A stretch of DNA of 48,263 nt from positions 1-48,263 of the forward strand of contig CALISD010000078.1 in assembly GCA_938041955.1 (NCBI GenBank). Direction: 5' to 3'. This DNA is from an uncultured Granulosicoccaceae bacterium. GTDB taxonomy: Bacteria > Pseudomonadota > Gammaproteobacteria > Granulosicoccales > Granulosicoccaceae. Positions 28,329 to 37,616 of the stretch are shown here, piece by piece; within the stretch, counting starts at the first letter, position 1; every line of letters begins with the position of its first letter. The position numbers were made by a program, and so were the translations under genes. The notes under the pieces are model-generated. The model saw nothing but the letters and a program-made list of their open reading frames with translations, was not told the origin of the DNA and did not search any database.

Positions 28329-28475
28329 TACTTAAACCATCTTCGTTGCACGCGCATTAGTCTATCGGCGACAGGTGAGTTAATATCTGCAAAACCTCCT
28401 TCAAAATCTCACTTAATTGAAGGATTGAAGCAATAATTTCCGAAAATACGCCAGATATCACTAACCGGATCGCAG

Positions 28476-28940
28476 ATGTCCATTTCTCTCGACAAAATTG
28501 ATAAGAAGATTCTGGTTGAGTTACAGAAAAATGCCCGGCTTTCGACGCAAGAAATCAGCGAGCGGGTTGGCTTGTCATCAACCCCGTGCGCGCGCCGAAT
28601 AAGAAATATGGAAAAAAGCGGCGTGATTAAAGGCTATGCTGCCACCCTTGACGAGACTCTGACCGGGTTTGGCTTTACCGTGTTTGTATCGGTTCAACTT
28701 GATCGTCAAATAGATGATCGGCTGCTGGGCTTCGAACGCGAGATAGCCCTAATGCCAGAGGTATCAGACTGCTGGCTAATGACCGGAAACCGCGACTACC
28801 TGCTGCGAATTACGCTGGCTGATCTGAGCGAGTTCGAGCATTTCCTGACCGGACGACTGACCAAAGTAGAGGGTGTCGCGTCAATTGAATCATCAATTGC
28901 CATACGCAGTGTTAAGGAACAAGCGGCAAGAGTTTTTTGA
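28476..28940 (+). CDS. Lrp/AsnC-family transcriptional regulator
   Basis: A 154-residue DNA-binding regulator that usually senses an amino acid or keto acid. An N-terminal winged helix-turn-helix (about 6-55: LDKIDKKILVELQKN, then STQEISERVGLSSTPCARRI) is joined to a C-terminal RAM ligand domain (about 70-145). The STPCARRI recognition helix is typical. It is divergent from aceEF, so it may regulate pyruvate dehydrogenase or itself (inference from placement). Family identity is secure; the effector is unknown. Confidence 0.9.
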   Translation: MSISLDKIDKKILVELQKNARLSTQEISERVGLSSTPCARRIRNMEKSGVIKGYAATLDETLTGFGFTVFVSVQLDRQIDDRLLGFEREIALMPEVSDCWLMTGNRDYLLRITLADLSEFEHFLTGRLTKVEGVASIESSIAIRSVKEQAARVF

Positions 28941-28954
28941 ACAGCAACGTAGCC

Positions 28955-28976
28955 GGGGCGCCATTGCTGGCACCCC
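28955..28976. terminator. Possible terminator hairpin after the Lrp-type gene
   Basis: GGGGCGCC (28955-28962) pairs with GGCACCCC (28969-28976), with one C/A mismatch and loop ATTGCT, 15 bp past the stop. No T-run follows, so it is only a weak candidate. Confidence 0.35.
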
Positions 28977-29040
28977 AATCAACCAACCCATGCCTGCCGG
29001 CCTGGTTTTAACGTAGTTGATTACCTGCAGCTTGGAAATT

Positions 29041-29125
29041 AGGAGGTAGAGTAGAGAGCTCGCAAAGCCAGCCCTCCCTCATCAAAACGTGCGTACAGTT
29101 TTCCCGTACACGACTTTCCAATACC
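29041..29125 (-). mobile_element. Degenerate 3' end of a group II intron
   Basis: Read on the minus strand, this segment has GGAAAGTCGTGTACGG, a GAAA loop, and CTGTACGCACGTTTTGATG. This forms a stem with a GNRA tetraloop and a two-base bulge, as in group II intron domain V. It is followed by a domain VI-like stem and a CTCTACTCTACC end. The expected AGC triad reads AGT and a lower-stem pair is lost, so it looks inactive. No reverse transcriptase is adjacent. Identification is from pattern memory. Confidence 0.5.
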
Positions 29126-29301
29126 CTTCATACCTAGGTAATTGCCTTCTTCCAAACTGCTGTCGTTGGCACTTTATACACACGATAAACCTCATACGAT
29201 TGCTTTGCTAATAAACGAACGTATGCCTGCATTCGACAGTGCAATGTAGAACGTCTCGTAAATGATTCAGCAGCCGCTCCTCCAAATATTCATAACTCGA
29301 A
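29126..29301. other. Gap next to the intron remnant, no gene supported
   Basis: A minus-strand frame of about 32 codons from an ATG at 29230-29232 (MQAYVRLLAKQSYEVYR and on) ends at a TAG just before the intron-like segment. It may be more of the lost element or chance. Nothing else is seen. Confidence 0.3.
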
Positions 29302-30003
29302 TCAAACGGAAGCAGTCAGCCCACCATCAACGCGAATATTCTGGCCAGTCACATAACTGGAATCATCCGAGGCATAAAATGCCACAACTTTTGAAAGTTC
29401 TTGCACACGTGCGTACCTGCCCGCTGGTATTCGCGCTACACGATCTTCTTTTTCCGGAAGGCTGTCTATAAAGCCCGGCAGTATATTATTCATTCGAATG
29501 CCGTCTTTTGCGTACTTGCTAGAGAATAGCTTTGTATAACCTGCGAGCGCCGCACGAAATACCGCAGAGGTGGGGAAATCCGGGTCAGGCTCAAAGGTGG
29601 CGAAGGTCGAAATATTCACGATAGAGCCGGATTTTTGTTTTTGCATAATGGGCAATACAATGCGAGTCATACGAACAACATTCATCATGTAATAGTCCAT
29701 ACCCAGATGCCAGTCTTCATCACTGATCTCCTCAACAGAGCCCTTAGGGCCGTGGCCCGCACAGTTTATGACGGCATCGACGCGCCCATATTTATCCATG
29801 GCAAGACTGACGAATTTTTCAAGATCAGCGACCACCAGGTTAGAACCCGTAAAGCCAATACCGCCCAGCTCTTTACCTAACACTTCTCCTTTACCAGATG
29901 AAGACATCACACCAACATCATATCCATCAGCTGCCAGTGTTTTTGCTGCATCTGCACCAATGCCACTTCCACCACCCACAACCAGCGCTACTTTGTTAGT
30001 CAT
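29302..30003 (-). CDS. SDR-family protein with atypical active site
   Basis: Short-chain dehydrogenase/reductase fold of 233 residues. The cofactor-binding GGGSGIG (10-16) and the NCAG block (80-83) are normal, as is the C-terminal GQNIRVDGG. In the active-site helix the canonical YxxxK is not found: aligning the following AALAGYTK puts Ser146 and Arg150 at the Tyr and Lys positions, after Ser132. I recall a subgroup with the same FRAALAGxTK form, so this may be a conserved variant with other chemistry or a binding role. It lies 29 bp after the PhyH gene and is probably co-transcribed with it. Confidence 0.85.
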   Translation of the reverse strand: MTNKVALVVGGGSGIGADAAKTLAADGYDVGVMSSSGKGEVLGKELGGIGFTGSNLVVADLEKFVSLAMDKYGRVDAVINCAGHGPKGSVEEISDEDWHLGMDYYMMNVVRMTRIVLPIMQKQKSGSIVNISTFATFEPDPDFPTSAVFRAALAGYTKLFSSKYAKDGIRMNNILPGFIDSLPEKEDRVARIPAGRYARVQELSKVVAFYASDDSSYVTGQNIRVDGGLTASV

Positions 30004-30032
30004 CTTTTTATCACCTTATCGGGTTAACAACT

Positions 30033-30851
30033 TTAAGAATAGATTAACGGAAATTCTTCCGAGTCCAACGGCATACCAGGCGTCAGCTTCTTTTCAAGTC
30101 CTGGAAACGGTGGTGACATTTCACCGCCTCGAATCACATAAGTGGCATCATCCCCCATCAGACGGGCTGAGAAGGCGCGCCTTCTTTGTGATGAAAGATT
30201 CTCCGGTGCGCCATGCACGGTAAGATAGTGAAACGCGATGCAATCACCAGGCTCTAGCTGCCACGATTTAATATCATAGTTAGCTCTCTCTGCGTCAATA
30301 TCTGGAATCGGTTCCATGTTGTCACCGTCGCGAACATAGGCATCACCGGTAAACTTGGTGGGTACAAACCATTTACCCCATTGATGTGAACCGGCAATGA
30401 ACTCCGGACACACTGATTGATCAACCGGGTCAAGCGGAATCCACAAACTACATACCTTGGAACCATCTACGCAGTAATAAGGCTGGTCATGATGCCAGGG
30501 AGTTTTTTGTGCGGTACCTGGCTCTTTAACGAGCACATGCTCATGGAAAATCCTTATGGTTTCAGATTCAATCAGTTCCGCCGTAACTGCGGCAGCCGGG
30601 GAGTTAAAAAAGAAGTCATGATACTCAGGGATGCGTTGCCAGTTGCAATAGTCACCAAAAAACTGCCCCGTCTGGCCTTCCTTGGTGTAGTTCTTTCCGA
30701 ATTCACCCGGATCTTGCATGTTGTGGTCTATACCGGCGCGTAGAGGGTCGACCCAGTCTTTAAATACCCCCCTGAGAATCACTACACCATCGCGTTGAAA
30801 CGCTTGTACATCTGCGTGATCTACCAATGGTTCTTTAGAATGCTTGCTCAT
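30033..30851 (-). CDS. Phytanoyl-CoA dioxygenase (PhyH)-family protein
   Basis: Fe(II)/2-oxoglutarate-dependent oxygenase of 272 residues. The metal site is visible: HxD at 120-122 in PWHHDQPYY and distal His213 in YLTVHGAPEN. Arginines at 223-225 (QRRRAFSAR) are placed to bind 2-oxoglutarate. Bacterial PhyH members hydroxylate varied small molecules, so the substrate is not inferred. The downstream atypical SDR is likely in the same operon, which could mean an oxygenase/SDR pair acting on one metabolite (inference). Confidence 0.9.
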   Translation of the reverse strand: MSKHSKEPLVDHADVQAFQRDGVVILRGVFKDWVDPLRAGIDHNMQDPGEFGKNYTKEGQTGQFFGDYCNWQRIPEYHDFFFNSPAAAVTAELIESETIRIFHEHVLVKEPGTAQKTPWHHDQPYYCVDGSKVCSLWIPLDPVDQSVCPEFIAGSHQWGKWFVPTKFTGDAYVRDGDNMEPIPDIDAERANYDIKSWQLEPGDCIAFHYLTVHGAPENLSSQRRRAFSARLMGDDATYVIRGGEMSPPFPGLEKKLTPGMPLDSEEFPLIYS

Positions 30852-30915
30852 TCGAGCACCTCCGATATTAAAATGTGCTGTTTCACTACGCCGACTTTAC
30901 TACTACCAAACAGTA

Positions 30916-31605
30916 CTACCGCGCGGCACGCTGCTCTATAGTTAACGCGACATTATCACGCAAGTAAACAGGCAACGCCTGCCCCGCCGGGACACCATCA
31001 CCGCGCTCGAGCAGTATTTTACCAATCGACAATACGTCGAGGGCATGAGGAAATGGATCAACACCTTCCTTCACCACTGCACCTGTTATTGGTTCAAGCG
31101 TCTCCGCATAGGTTTGCCAACCGGTACCTGCCGCACACCAGGAGCCATCAAGCTTAACCAGGGACTCAGGGGCGCAAACACTTTCCTCGCCGATCAATTC
31201 CGGCAGACCATTACTCAGTTGGTAAGCTCCCCAGTACACCTCACCCATGCGAGCATCAATCGCGACTGCTACTTTGCTTTCACCTGTTTCACGATGACAA
31301 CGTGTGGCAATAGCAGCAAGCGTCGACACGGGTGCAACTGGCAAATCTGCCCCCAGGGCGATTGCCTGTGCAGCGGCGGTCGCTATACGTACACCAGTAA
31401 ATGCGCCAGGGCCGCGTGCAAAGGTGACAGCATCAAGTTGTTTAGGCGTGATGCCGGCTTCTGCGATTAACTCATTCAGCATCGGTAGCAATGCTTTAGC
31501 GTGAATACGCGGCTCTACGGTATAGCGAAAAATTGATTGATCACCACATTGCAGAGCAACAGAGCACGCTTCGGTGGAAGTATCCAGAGCAACAATATTT
31601 TTCAC
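30916..31605 (-). CDS. tsaB: tRNA t6A synthesis protein TsaB
   Basis: Partner of TsaD in threonylcarbamoyladenosine modification at tRNA position 37. The 229-residue ASKHA-fold protein starts with IVALDTSTEACSVAL and has FARGPGAFTGVRI, the family hallmark. AVAIDARMGEVYWGAYQ is the next conserved block. It follows yoaA on the same strand with an 8 bp gap, a conserved gammaproteobacterial pairing. Confidence 0.95.
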   Translation of the reverse strand: MKNIVALDTSTEACSVALQCGDQSIFRYTVEPRIHAKALLPMLNELIAEAGITPKQLDAVTFARGPGAFTGVRIATAAAQAIALGADLPVAPVSTLAAIATRCHRETGESKVAVAIDARMGEVYWGAYQLSNGLPELIGEESVCAPESLVKLDGSWCAAGTGWQTYAETLEPITGAVVKEGVDPFPHALDVLSIGKILLERGDGVPAGQALPVYLRDNVALTIEQRAAR

Positions 31606-31613
31606 GTTTTTCG

Positions 31614-33581
31614 TTACTCTTCTTGTTCCACAACAGTTGCAAAGAAATTATCAACGCTTTCAGGCTTCTGCACAATGCGCATGCTTGGCAGGCTTTCAAG
31701 AAACGTATTGCCGTACGCTTTGGTTTGCAAGCGCGGGTCACATATTACCAACACACCGCGATCATCAACGTCACGGATCAAACGACCAACGCCCTGCTTT
31801 AATGCCAGCACCGCCTTCGGTAATTGGAACTCCATAAAGGCATTGATGCCATTTCGCTGTAAGCCTTGAATACGCGCTTGCAGCACCGGATCTCCGGGTG
31901 ATGCAAACGGAAGCTTGTCAATGATGACGCATGACAACGCCTCACCACGCACATCAACCCCCTCCCAAAAACTACTGGTGCCCAGCAACACAGCATTACC
32001 AAGTGACTGGAACGCCTCAACCAATTCGCGCTTGGGCATTTGCCCCTGCACTAACACTGGATACCTGCAGTTCGCACGCATCACAGTGGCGGCGTTTTCT
32101 AACGCACGGTAGCTGGTGAATAATACAAAGCAACGTCCTTTACTCGCACTGACCACGTGCTCTGCCACAGCTAACACCGCTTCATCAAAAACCGGACTTT
32201 GTGGCTCCGGCATATTTGCCGGTAAATACAGCATGGCGTTTTTCTTATAGTCAAACGGACTGTCTACCTGTAACTCTATGGGCTCTTCAATACCCAACTG
32301 CGTTTCAAAGTGTTCGAAGCTGCCTTTCACCGCTAACGTGGCAGAGGTGAAAATCCACGAACAGTTGAGCTGTGATAACGCACTGGAAAACGGCTTGGCC
32401 ACATTTTGCGGCGTGAGGTTCAAACTAAACCCGGTGCGGTAAGTTTCGAACCAATGAACAAAATGCTCATCGCGGTTATCGCTAAACGCCTCAATCGCCT
32501 CTAGCTGGATCAAACATCGACGCTTACAACTCTCCAACCCCTTGCCTCTGGCTGCAGCAGCATCAAGCGGTTCAAACAAGAGTTCCAGTGCTTCACGCAA
32601 ATGATCAAGCGCCGGGTTAACGCCTTCTTTGTCACTCACTTTGGCCCACGCTTCGCGTTGCTGCTCAATACCTAAAGAGAGCCGAAAATCACGAGTGGCT
32701 TTCTCAAGTGCCGAAGCGCGATCTCTTATTTCACTGACATCGGGCGCTTCTGATAAGTATTCCGTATGGCTGTCGCGCGCCAGATCAAAGAGTTGCCGGC
32801 TACTGAGCCGTTGCCCGAAAAACAATGCCGCTGTTTCCGGTAGCTGATGCGCTTCATCAATTATAATTACTTCGGTGTCAGGTAATATTTCACCAAATGA
32901 TCCCTCTTTTAAAGCGAGATCCGCACAAAACAGGTGATGATTGACCACAACAATGTCTGCTTCCATCGCACGCTTACGTGCTTTAGTGACGAAGCAACCC
33001 GGTAAATCGTCCGGCTCGTGGTCTCTGCAAAAGTCATCACTCGAAGTTACGTAGGACCATACAGGTGAAGATTCCGGCACATCGAGCACTTCTGATGTAT
33101 CACCCGTTGTAGTTTGTTCTGCCCAGTTGCGAATCAGACCCAGTTGAGCGGCGAGCTTGGGTTCGCGCAATGCCGGGTTGTGAAAGGCTTTTTCCAGACG
33201 GCGCTGGCATAGGTAATTCGCCCGCCCCTTGAGCAAGGCAATCTTCGGGCTTCGACGCAGTGCCCGGCGCACAACTGGTAAATCTGTGTGGAAAAGCTGA
33301 TCTTGTAAATGCCTGGTACCCGTGGAGACAATTACCCGCTTGCCGCAAGTCAGTGCTGGCACCAGGTAGGCGAAAGTTTTACCCACACCAGTGCCGGCTT
33401 CAGCCACGAGTATATTGGTTTCATCAATACACTTGTCTATTGCGGTGGCGAGGGTTAATTGCTCCTGTCGCTCTCTAAAGCCAGGTTTGCTGTCTGCAAA
33501 CGGCCCATGGTTGCCGAGTATATCTGCCACGGTGACAGGACCTGCATCAAGGACCGATCTATCAGGCTCACTGTCTGTCAT
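31614..33581 (-). CDS. yoaA: DinG-family ATP-dependent helicase YoaA
   Basis: Superfamily 2, XPD-like 5'-3' DNA helicase of 655 residues. Walker A is EAGTGVGKT (61-69), the Walker B box is IIDEAH, and GVGRLIRDVDDRG near the C-terminus is motif VI. The iron-sulfur region is unusual: cysteines occur at 125, 185 and 196, but Pro190 (HEPDDLPGC) sits where related proteins have another cysteine, leaving three clear ligands. E. coli YoaA works with HolC in repair of stalled forks. It is followed by tsaB, as in E. coli. Confidence 0.92.
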   Translation of the reverse strand: MTDSEPDRSVLDAGPVTVADILGNHGPFADSKPGFRERQEQLTLATAIDKCIDETNILVAEAGTGVGKTFAYLVPALTCGKRVIVSTGTRHLQDQLFHTDLPVVRRALRRSPKIALLKGRANYLCQRRLEKAFHNPALREPKLAAQLGLIRNWAEQTTTGDTSEVLDVPESSPVWSYVTSSDDFCRDHEPDDLPGCFVTKARKRAMEADIVVVNHHLFCADLALKEGSFGEILPDTEVIIIDEAHQLPETAALFFGQRLSSRQLFDLARDSHTEYLSEAPDVSEIRDRASALEKATRDFRLSLGIEQQREAWAKVSDKEGVNPALDHLREALELLFEPLDAAAARGKGLESCKRRCLIQLEAIEAFSDNRDEHFVHWFETYRTGFSLNLTPQNVAKPFSSALSQLNCSWIFTSATLAVKGSFEHFETQLGIEEPIELQVDSPFDYKKNAMLYLPANMPEPQSPVFDEAVLAVAEHVVSASKGRCFVLFTSYRALENAATVMRANCRYPVLVQGQMPKRELVEAFQSLGNAVLLGTSSFWEGVDVRGEALSCVIIDKLPFASPGDPVLQARIQGLQRNGINAFMEFQLPKAVLALKQGVGRLIRDVDDRGVLVICDPRLQTKAYGNTFLESLPSMRIVQKPESVDNFFATVVEQEE

Positions 33582-33696
33582 CGTTTCACTAAAAAATTGG
33601 CATCCAGGTAAAGCTCACATCAGCTGCTCACTGCGAACAGCCGCGAACAACACCTTGGACTCGTGTTGCGCGAAGCTTGAGAGACCTAAGTTTGCC

Positions 33697-34200
33697 TTAC
33701 TCGATCAGTTTGGTCGACTCTATTTCGGCCTGTCTCGCACCAAGCAGGTCACCGCGACCCTCCCGTGCACGCTGAATGATGAGCCAGTTGCGATAGCGCA
33801 ACGGTCTGTTACCAATTGGCGCTAGAAAGTTGGATTTGGCTGCATAATTCTCTGCCCGCAGATGAGAGTTTTCTTCCAGCTCAAGTTCTGCGGCACCACT
33901 CCAAAGGGCAGGATCACGCGGCGTCAACTCAATAGCCTCCTCAAGCTTTGCTTTCGCAGACGAAGTATTACCCGATCGACGCATGATGTTGTACTCCTGC
34001 CACAGCCGCGCGACGTTTTCGTCCGCCACTTCATGGCGCACTGCGCCCTCCTGGAATACGTAGGAATCGAGCTTTTCTGCTATGAGATCCTGCTGCGCCC
34101 GATCATTACTCGTAGAAGTAGTGGCGCAACCGGTTATTGATGCTGCGATAGCGATGGTCGCCGCGGTACGGCGTGCAATCTTGAATATCATCGTCAACAT
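33697..34200 (-). CDS. Lipoprotein with TPR-like repeats
   Basis: A 167-residue predicted lipoprotein. The signal peptide ends at a lipobox SITGC with Cys25. The following part is helical, with TPR-like motifs (SAKAKLEEAIELTPRDPALWSGAAELEL). It is probably held in the outer membrane, facing the periplasm. No named family is assigned. GGGA lies about 5 nt before the ATG; an in-frame ATG nine bases downstream is an alternative. It lies downstream of the ompA-like gene and its terminator, on the same strand. Confidence 0.75.
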   Translation of the reverse strand: MLTMIFKIARRTAATIAIAASITGCATTSTSNDRAQQDLIAEKLDSYVFQEGAVRHEVADENVARLWQEYNIMRRSGNTSSAKAKLEEAIELTPRDPALWSGAAELELEENSHLRAENYAAKSNFLAPIGNRPLRYRNWLIIQRAREGRGDLLGARQAEIESTKLIE

Positions 34201-34217
34201 AGTTCCCGCTGGTAATG

Positions 34218-34251
34218 AAAAAAGCCGCTCCCGGAAAATCCGGAGAGCGGC
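34218..34251 (-). terminator. Rho-independent terminator of the ompA-like gene
   Basis: On the minus strand GCCGCTC (34245-34251 side) and its complement (34224-34230) extend through CCGGA/TCCGG with an AAA loop to a 12-bp stem with one bulged base, followed by a run of six T. It lies 45 bp after the ompA-like stop. Confidence 0.88.
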
Positions 34252-34296
34252 TCATTAGTGTAACAACTGCAGCGGGCAGTTGTAAGCTTGTGCAGA

Positions 34297-35397
34297 TTAA
34301 CGCTCGATCACATGGAACTCTACGCGACGGTTGGTCTTGCGACCTTCAGCTGTGTCGTTATCAGCCACTGGCTTGGACTCGCCAAATGCACGCGCCGTCA
34401 TCTGCTCAGATGGTACGCCACGAAGCATCAGGTAACGAACAGTTGCCAATGCACGCTTCTTAGAAAGCTCAATGTTATAGGCCTCTGCGCCCTGGCTGTC
34501 AGTGTGCGCCTGAACTTCAACTTTTATGCTTGGGCTGGCTAACAGTACATCAGCTGCGTCGTTCAGGACCACCTGGGCACTATCAACCAATCGATCTGAA
34601 CCACTGGCAAACTGAACACCGTCAAGAACACCACCGAACATGGCACAACCCGTCGCCGTGACCGGCTCACCAGCCGCTGTACCCATACAGTCATCAAGAC
34701 TATCTGGAACACCATCGTTGTCATCATCATTCTCGCTGAGGCTATCGCCACCGCCGATCAAACCACCAACAACAGCGCCACCTTTAGAGAACAGGCCATC
34801 GTTAGAACCACCACCGCCGTTACCACCGAACCGATATAACAAGCTTAGCGATGCCATTTTGGCATCTTTATCAAAGCCTTCAATTTCGCCACGTAGCGCA
34901 AGACCCATCTTGGTAGCGTATTCAACACCAAGGCCACCACTGAGGTGCAGATCGTTGTCACGACGGAATTGCAGCTCGCTGGAATTATCCATTGTGCCAA
35001 AACCCAGCTTCAAGAAGGCGCCAAGACCATGGCGACTCATCAGGCTTTCATACCCACCTAAATTGTAAAAGTGGTAAAGCGCACTGAGCTCAGCCACCTG
35101 GTAAGAGATACTGCCTGCGTTCGCAGGTCCGATCAGCGCTTCACCTAGATCTGCTACTGACAATTCAACGGCCATGCGAGGCTTGATGTCATAACCGACG
35201 AAAAATTTGCTTGCGCTGTCTTCGCCATCATCAACAGTGAAACCCAGTCCACCTTCAGATTCCGGTGAAAGGTCTGAGCTACCAGCGCCCAGCCCGACAT
35301 ACAGCCGCTTAGAAAAATCTCCAGAGGCAGAGGCTATCGCTGGAAGGCACATAACAGTACTAATAAGCGTAGCGACGAGGGATTTTTTTAAAATCAT
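34297..35397 (-). CDS. OmpA-family outer membrane protein
   Basis: A 366-residue outer membrane protein. It has a signal peptide cleaved near residue 24 (AIASA), an N-terminal beta-barrel domain (about 25-205) ending at LLYRFGG, and a glycine-rich segment. A thrombospondin-3-like acidic repeat (DDDNDGVPDSLDDC) follows, and then a C-terminal OmpA domain that binds peptidoglycan (VEVQAHTDSQGAEAYNIELSKKRA). The ATG at 35397 has GGGAA about 9 nt upstream; a longer in-frame start lacks sense. A strong terminator follows. It probably links the outer membrane to the wall and may form a pore. Confidence 0.93.
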   Translation of the reverse strand: MILKKSLVATLISTVMCLPAIASASGDFSKRLYVGLGAGSSDLSPESEGGLGFTVDDGEDSASKFFVGYDIKPRMAVELSVADLGEALIGPANAGSISYQVAELSALYHFYNLGGYESLMSRHGLGAFLKLGFGTMDNSSELQFRRDNDLHLSGGLGVEYATKMGLALRGEIEGFDKDAKMASLSLLYRFGGNGGGGSNDGLFSKGGAVVGGLIGGGDSLSENDDDNDGVPDSLDDCMGTAAGEPVTATGCAMFGGVLDGVQFASGSDRLVDSAQVVLNDAADVLLASPSIKVEVQAHTDSQGAEAYNIELSKKRALATVRYLMLRGVPSEQMTARAFGESKPVADNDTAEGRKTNRRVEFHVIER

Positions 35398-35945
35398 TTT
35401 GTTATTCCCGATTGTTAATTTTATCTTTGTTCGCCCATTGGTCACCAAGTGACACCCAGGGAAGCTGTTAGCCGCTTCTTATTTGTACTCAAAGCAAGCA
35501 TGATTTGTTATCTACAGATAACTTATAGTCGAACAATTGAAAAATTGAACAAAAAAGTTCAAGCAATCCCTGTTCCTGCCACCGAAGTACTGCAAACACA
35601 GGAAATCGGAGTTTTTATACGTGTTATTTACAGGATTATTAGCTGTTCCCGGTACTGCAGAACAGTAAGCAGGACGCTGCTTCAGATTGCATCATCTGGC
35701 TAAGTTGATCTCTTTTTATAATTGTTATGACCACTGGTTTGAGTCAAACCACAGACAGTTTGCCTTTGAATGCACAAATGTCAGGTTAAAGATTGATTAG
35801 ATTTGCGTAAAACACGCGCAACCTACCCAGATCCCGCATCGTTTCGGCAAATACTTTCCGGCCAGCAATCATAATTATGGGAAAACCAGCGCAGTTAGCA
35901 GCCCGCATTGCCCTTCGAGAGATCATAGCAGCGTTGATTAAACAC
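35398..35945. other. Long gap between the ompA-like gene and guaA
   Basis: No gene supported; ORFs here lack ribosome binding sites. It should contain the ompA-like promoter and 5' leader. It holds one perfect palindrome at 35735-35751, annotated separately. Confidence 0.5.
35735..35751. promoter_or_regulatory. Perfect palindrome, possible operator
   Basis: TGGTTTGA-G-TCAAACCA is a perfect 8-1-8 inverted repeat in the gene-free stretch about 340 bp upstream of the ompA-like start and past the end of guaA. It has the size of a dimeric regulator site. The regulator is not known. Confidence 0.35.
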
Positions 35946-37532
35946 CTACTCCCACTCGATCGTCGCCGGGGGTTTACCAGAAATATCGTAAACCACCCGG
36001 GCCACCCCTTCTATCTCATTCACTATTCTTCTGGAAACAAGATCGAGAAAGTCGTACGGCAACCGAGCCCAATGCGCTGTCATGAAGTCGGTTGTCTCCA
36101 CTGCGCGCAAACTGATGACGTTGGCGTAGCGGCGCCCATCGCCGGTCACACCCACGGATTTCACCGGCAGAAAGACTGCGAAAGCCTGAGATACCTTGTG
36201 GTAGAGATCGTGAGCTCTTAATTCCTGTATGAAAATATCATCAGCCAGACGCAAGGTATCTGCGTACTCTTTCTTTACCTCACCCAGAATTCTGACGCCG
36301 AGCCCCGGACCTGGAAACGGATGTCGATCAATCATTGAATCCGGCAAACCCAGCTCTCGTCCGACCTTGCGAACTTCATCTTTGAACAATTCGCGCAAGG
36401 GCTCAACCAGCTTAAGCTTCATGTCTTTCGGCAAGCCTCCGACATTATGGTGCGACTTGATCACATGCGCTTTCCCCGTGGCACTACCGGCTGACTCAAT
36501 TACATCCGGATAGATAGTGCCCTGCGCCAGCCATTGCACACGCTCTAGCTTGCGAGCTTCGCGTTCAAATATTTTTATAAACAGCCCGCCAATGACTTTT
36601 CTTTTCTGCTCCGGATCATCGACACCGTCTAATGCTTCAAGAAATTCATTTTCAGCGTCCACTCGGATTACCTTCACCCCAAGTGACTGTGCGAAGGTTT
36701 TCATAACTTGATCGCCCTCACCCAGGCGCAACAAACCGTTATCTACAAATACGCAGATCAACTGATCACCAATGGCCTTGTGCAACATTGCAGCAACCAC
36801 TGAGGAATCAACGCCACCGGAGAGGGCAAGCAGCACCTGATCTTTTTGTACGGTTTTTCGCACCGTTTCAATAGATGCATCGACAATATTGGCAGGTTGC
36901 CAGTCAGTGTCACACTCACATATTTCGGTGACAAAGCGCTGTAGTATTTCGGCACCTTGTTTTGTGTGTGTCACCTCTACGTGGAACTGCAAGGCATATA
37001 GTTTTCTATCTTCGTCAGCAAAGCCAGCAATGGGTGCGCTGTCTGTACTGGCTATTAACGTAAACCCTTCAGGCAATGATTCAACGCGATCCCCATGGCT
37101 CATCCAAACATCTAACAAACCATGGCCACTTTCATTAACGCTGTCTTGTATGTCGCGAAGCAGCCTGGAATGACCTCGCGCACGAACCGTGGCATAACCG
37201 AATTCACTTTTACCATGGGGCGCGACTTCACCACCAAAATGCGCAGCCATTGCTTGCATGCCGTAGCAAATACCCAGTACCGGCACTTTTAGGTCAAAGA
37301 CAATATTGGATACCGGATGACGACTTGCCGCAGCGACTGATTCAGGCCCACCGGAAAGAATAATGCCCGCGGGCGAAAATTCTTCTATTTTTTCAGGCGC
37401 CACATCACAGGCATAGATCTCACAGTACACGCCTGCTTCACGAACACGTCGTGCGATCAGCTGCGTAAACTGCGAACCAAAATCGAGTATCAGTATTTTA
37501 TGTTTATGGATATCGGCCAACTTAAGGTCCAT
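35946..37532 (-). CDS. guaA: GMP synthase (glutamine-hydrolysing)
   Basis: Converts XMP, glutamine and ATP to GMP. The 528-residue protein has an N-terminal class I glutamine amidotransferase domain with nucleophile Cys89 (GICYGMQ) and His184/Glu186 (FHVEVTH). An ATP-pyrophosphatase domain with PP-loop SGGVDSS (238-244) follows, then the dimerisation domain ending PPATIEWE. The ATG at 37532 fits family N-termini; a TTG 12 nt upstream is possible. It follows guaB on the same strand after about 85 bp, the usual gua arrangement. Confidence 0.97.
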   Translation of the reverse strand: MDLKLADIHKHKILILDFGSQFTQLIARRVREAGVYCEIYACDVAPEKIEEFSPAGIILSGGPESVAAASRHPVSNIVFDLKVPVLGICYGMQAMAAHFGGEVAPHGKSEFGYATVRARGHSRLLRDIQDSVNESGHGLLDVWMSHGDRVESLPEGFTLIASTDSAPIAGFADEDRKLYALQFHVEVTHTKQGAEILQRFVTEICECDTDWQPANIVDASIETVRKTVQKDQVLLALSGGVDSSVVAAMLHKAIGDQLICVFVDNGLLRLGEGDQVMKTFAQSLGVKVIRVDAENEFLEALDGVDDPEQKRKVIGGLFIKIFEREARKLERVQWLAQGTIYPDVIESAGSATGKAHVIKSHHNVGGLPKDMKLKLVEPLRELFKDEVRKVGRELGLPDSMIDRHPFPGPGLGVRILGEVKKEYADTLRLADDIFIQELRAHDLYHKVSQAFAVFLPVKSVGVTGDGRRYANVISLRAVETTDFMTAHWARLPYDFLDLVSRRIVNEIEGVARVVYDISGKPPATIEWE

Positions 37533-37616
37533 ATACCGGTGCAATCACCAGAAGTTGAAGTAGGAACATCGGAGTACGACTATTAGCGCGTCGTAGATAG
37601 TCGATTATGAAGGCTT

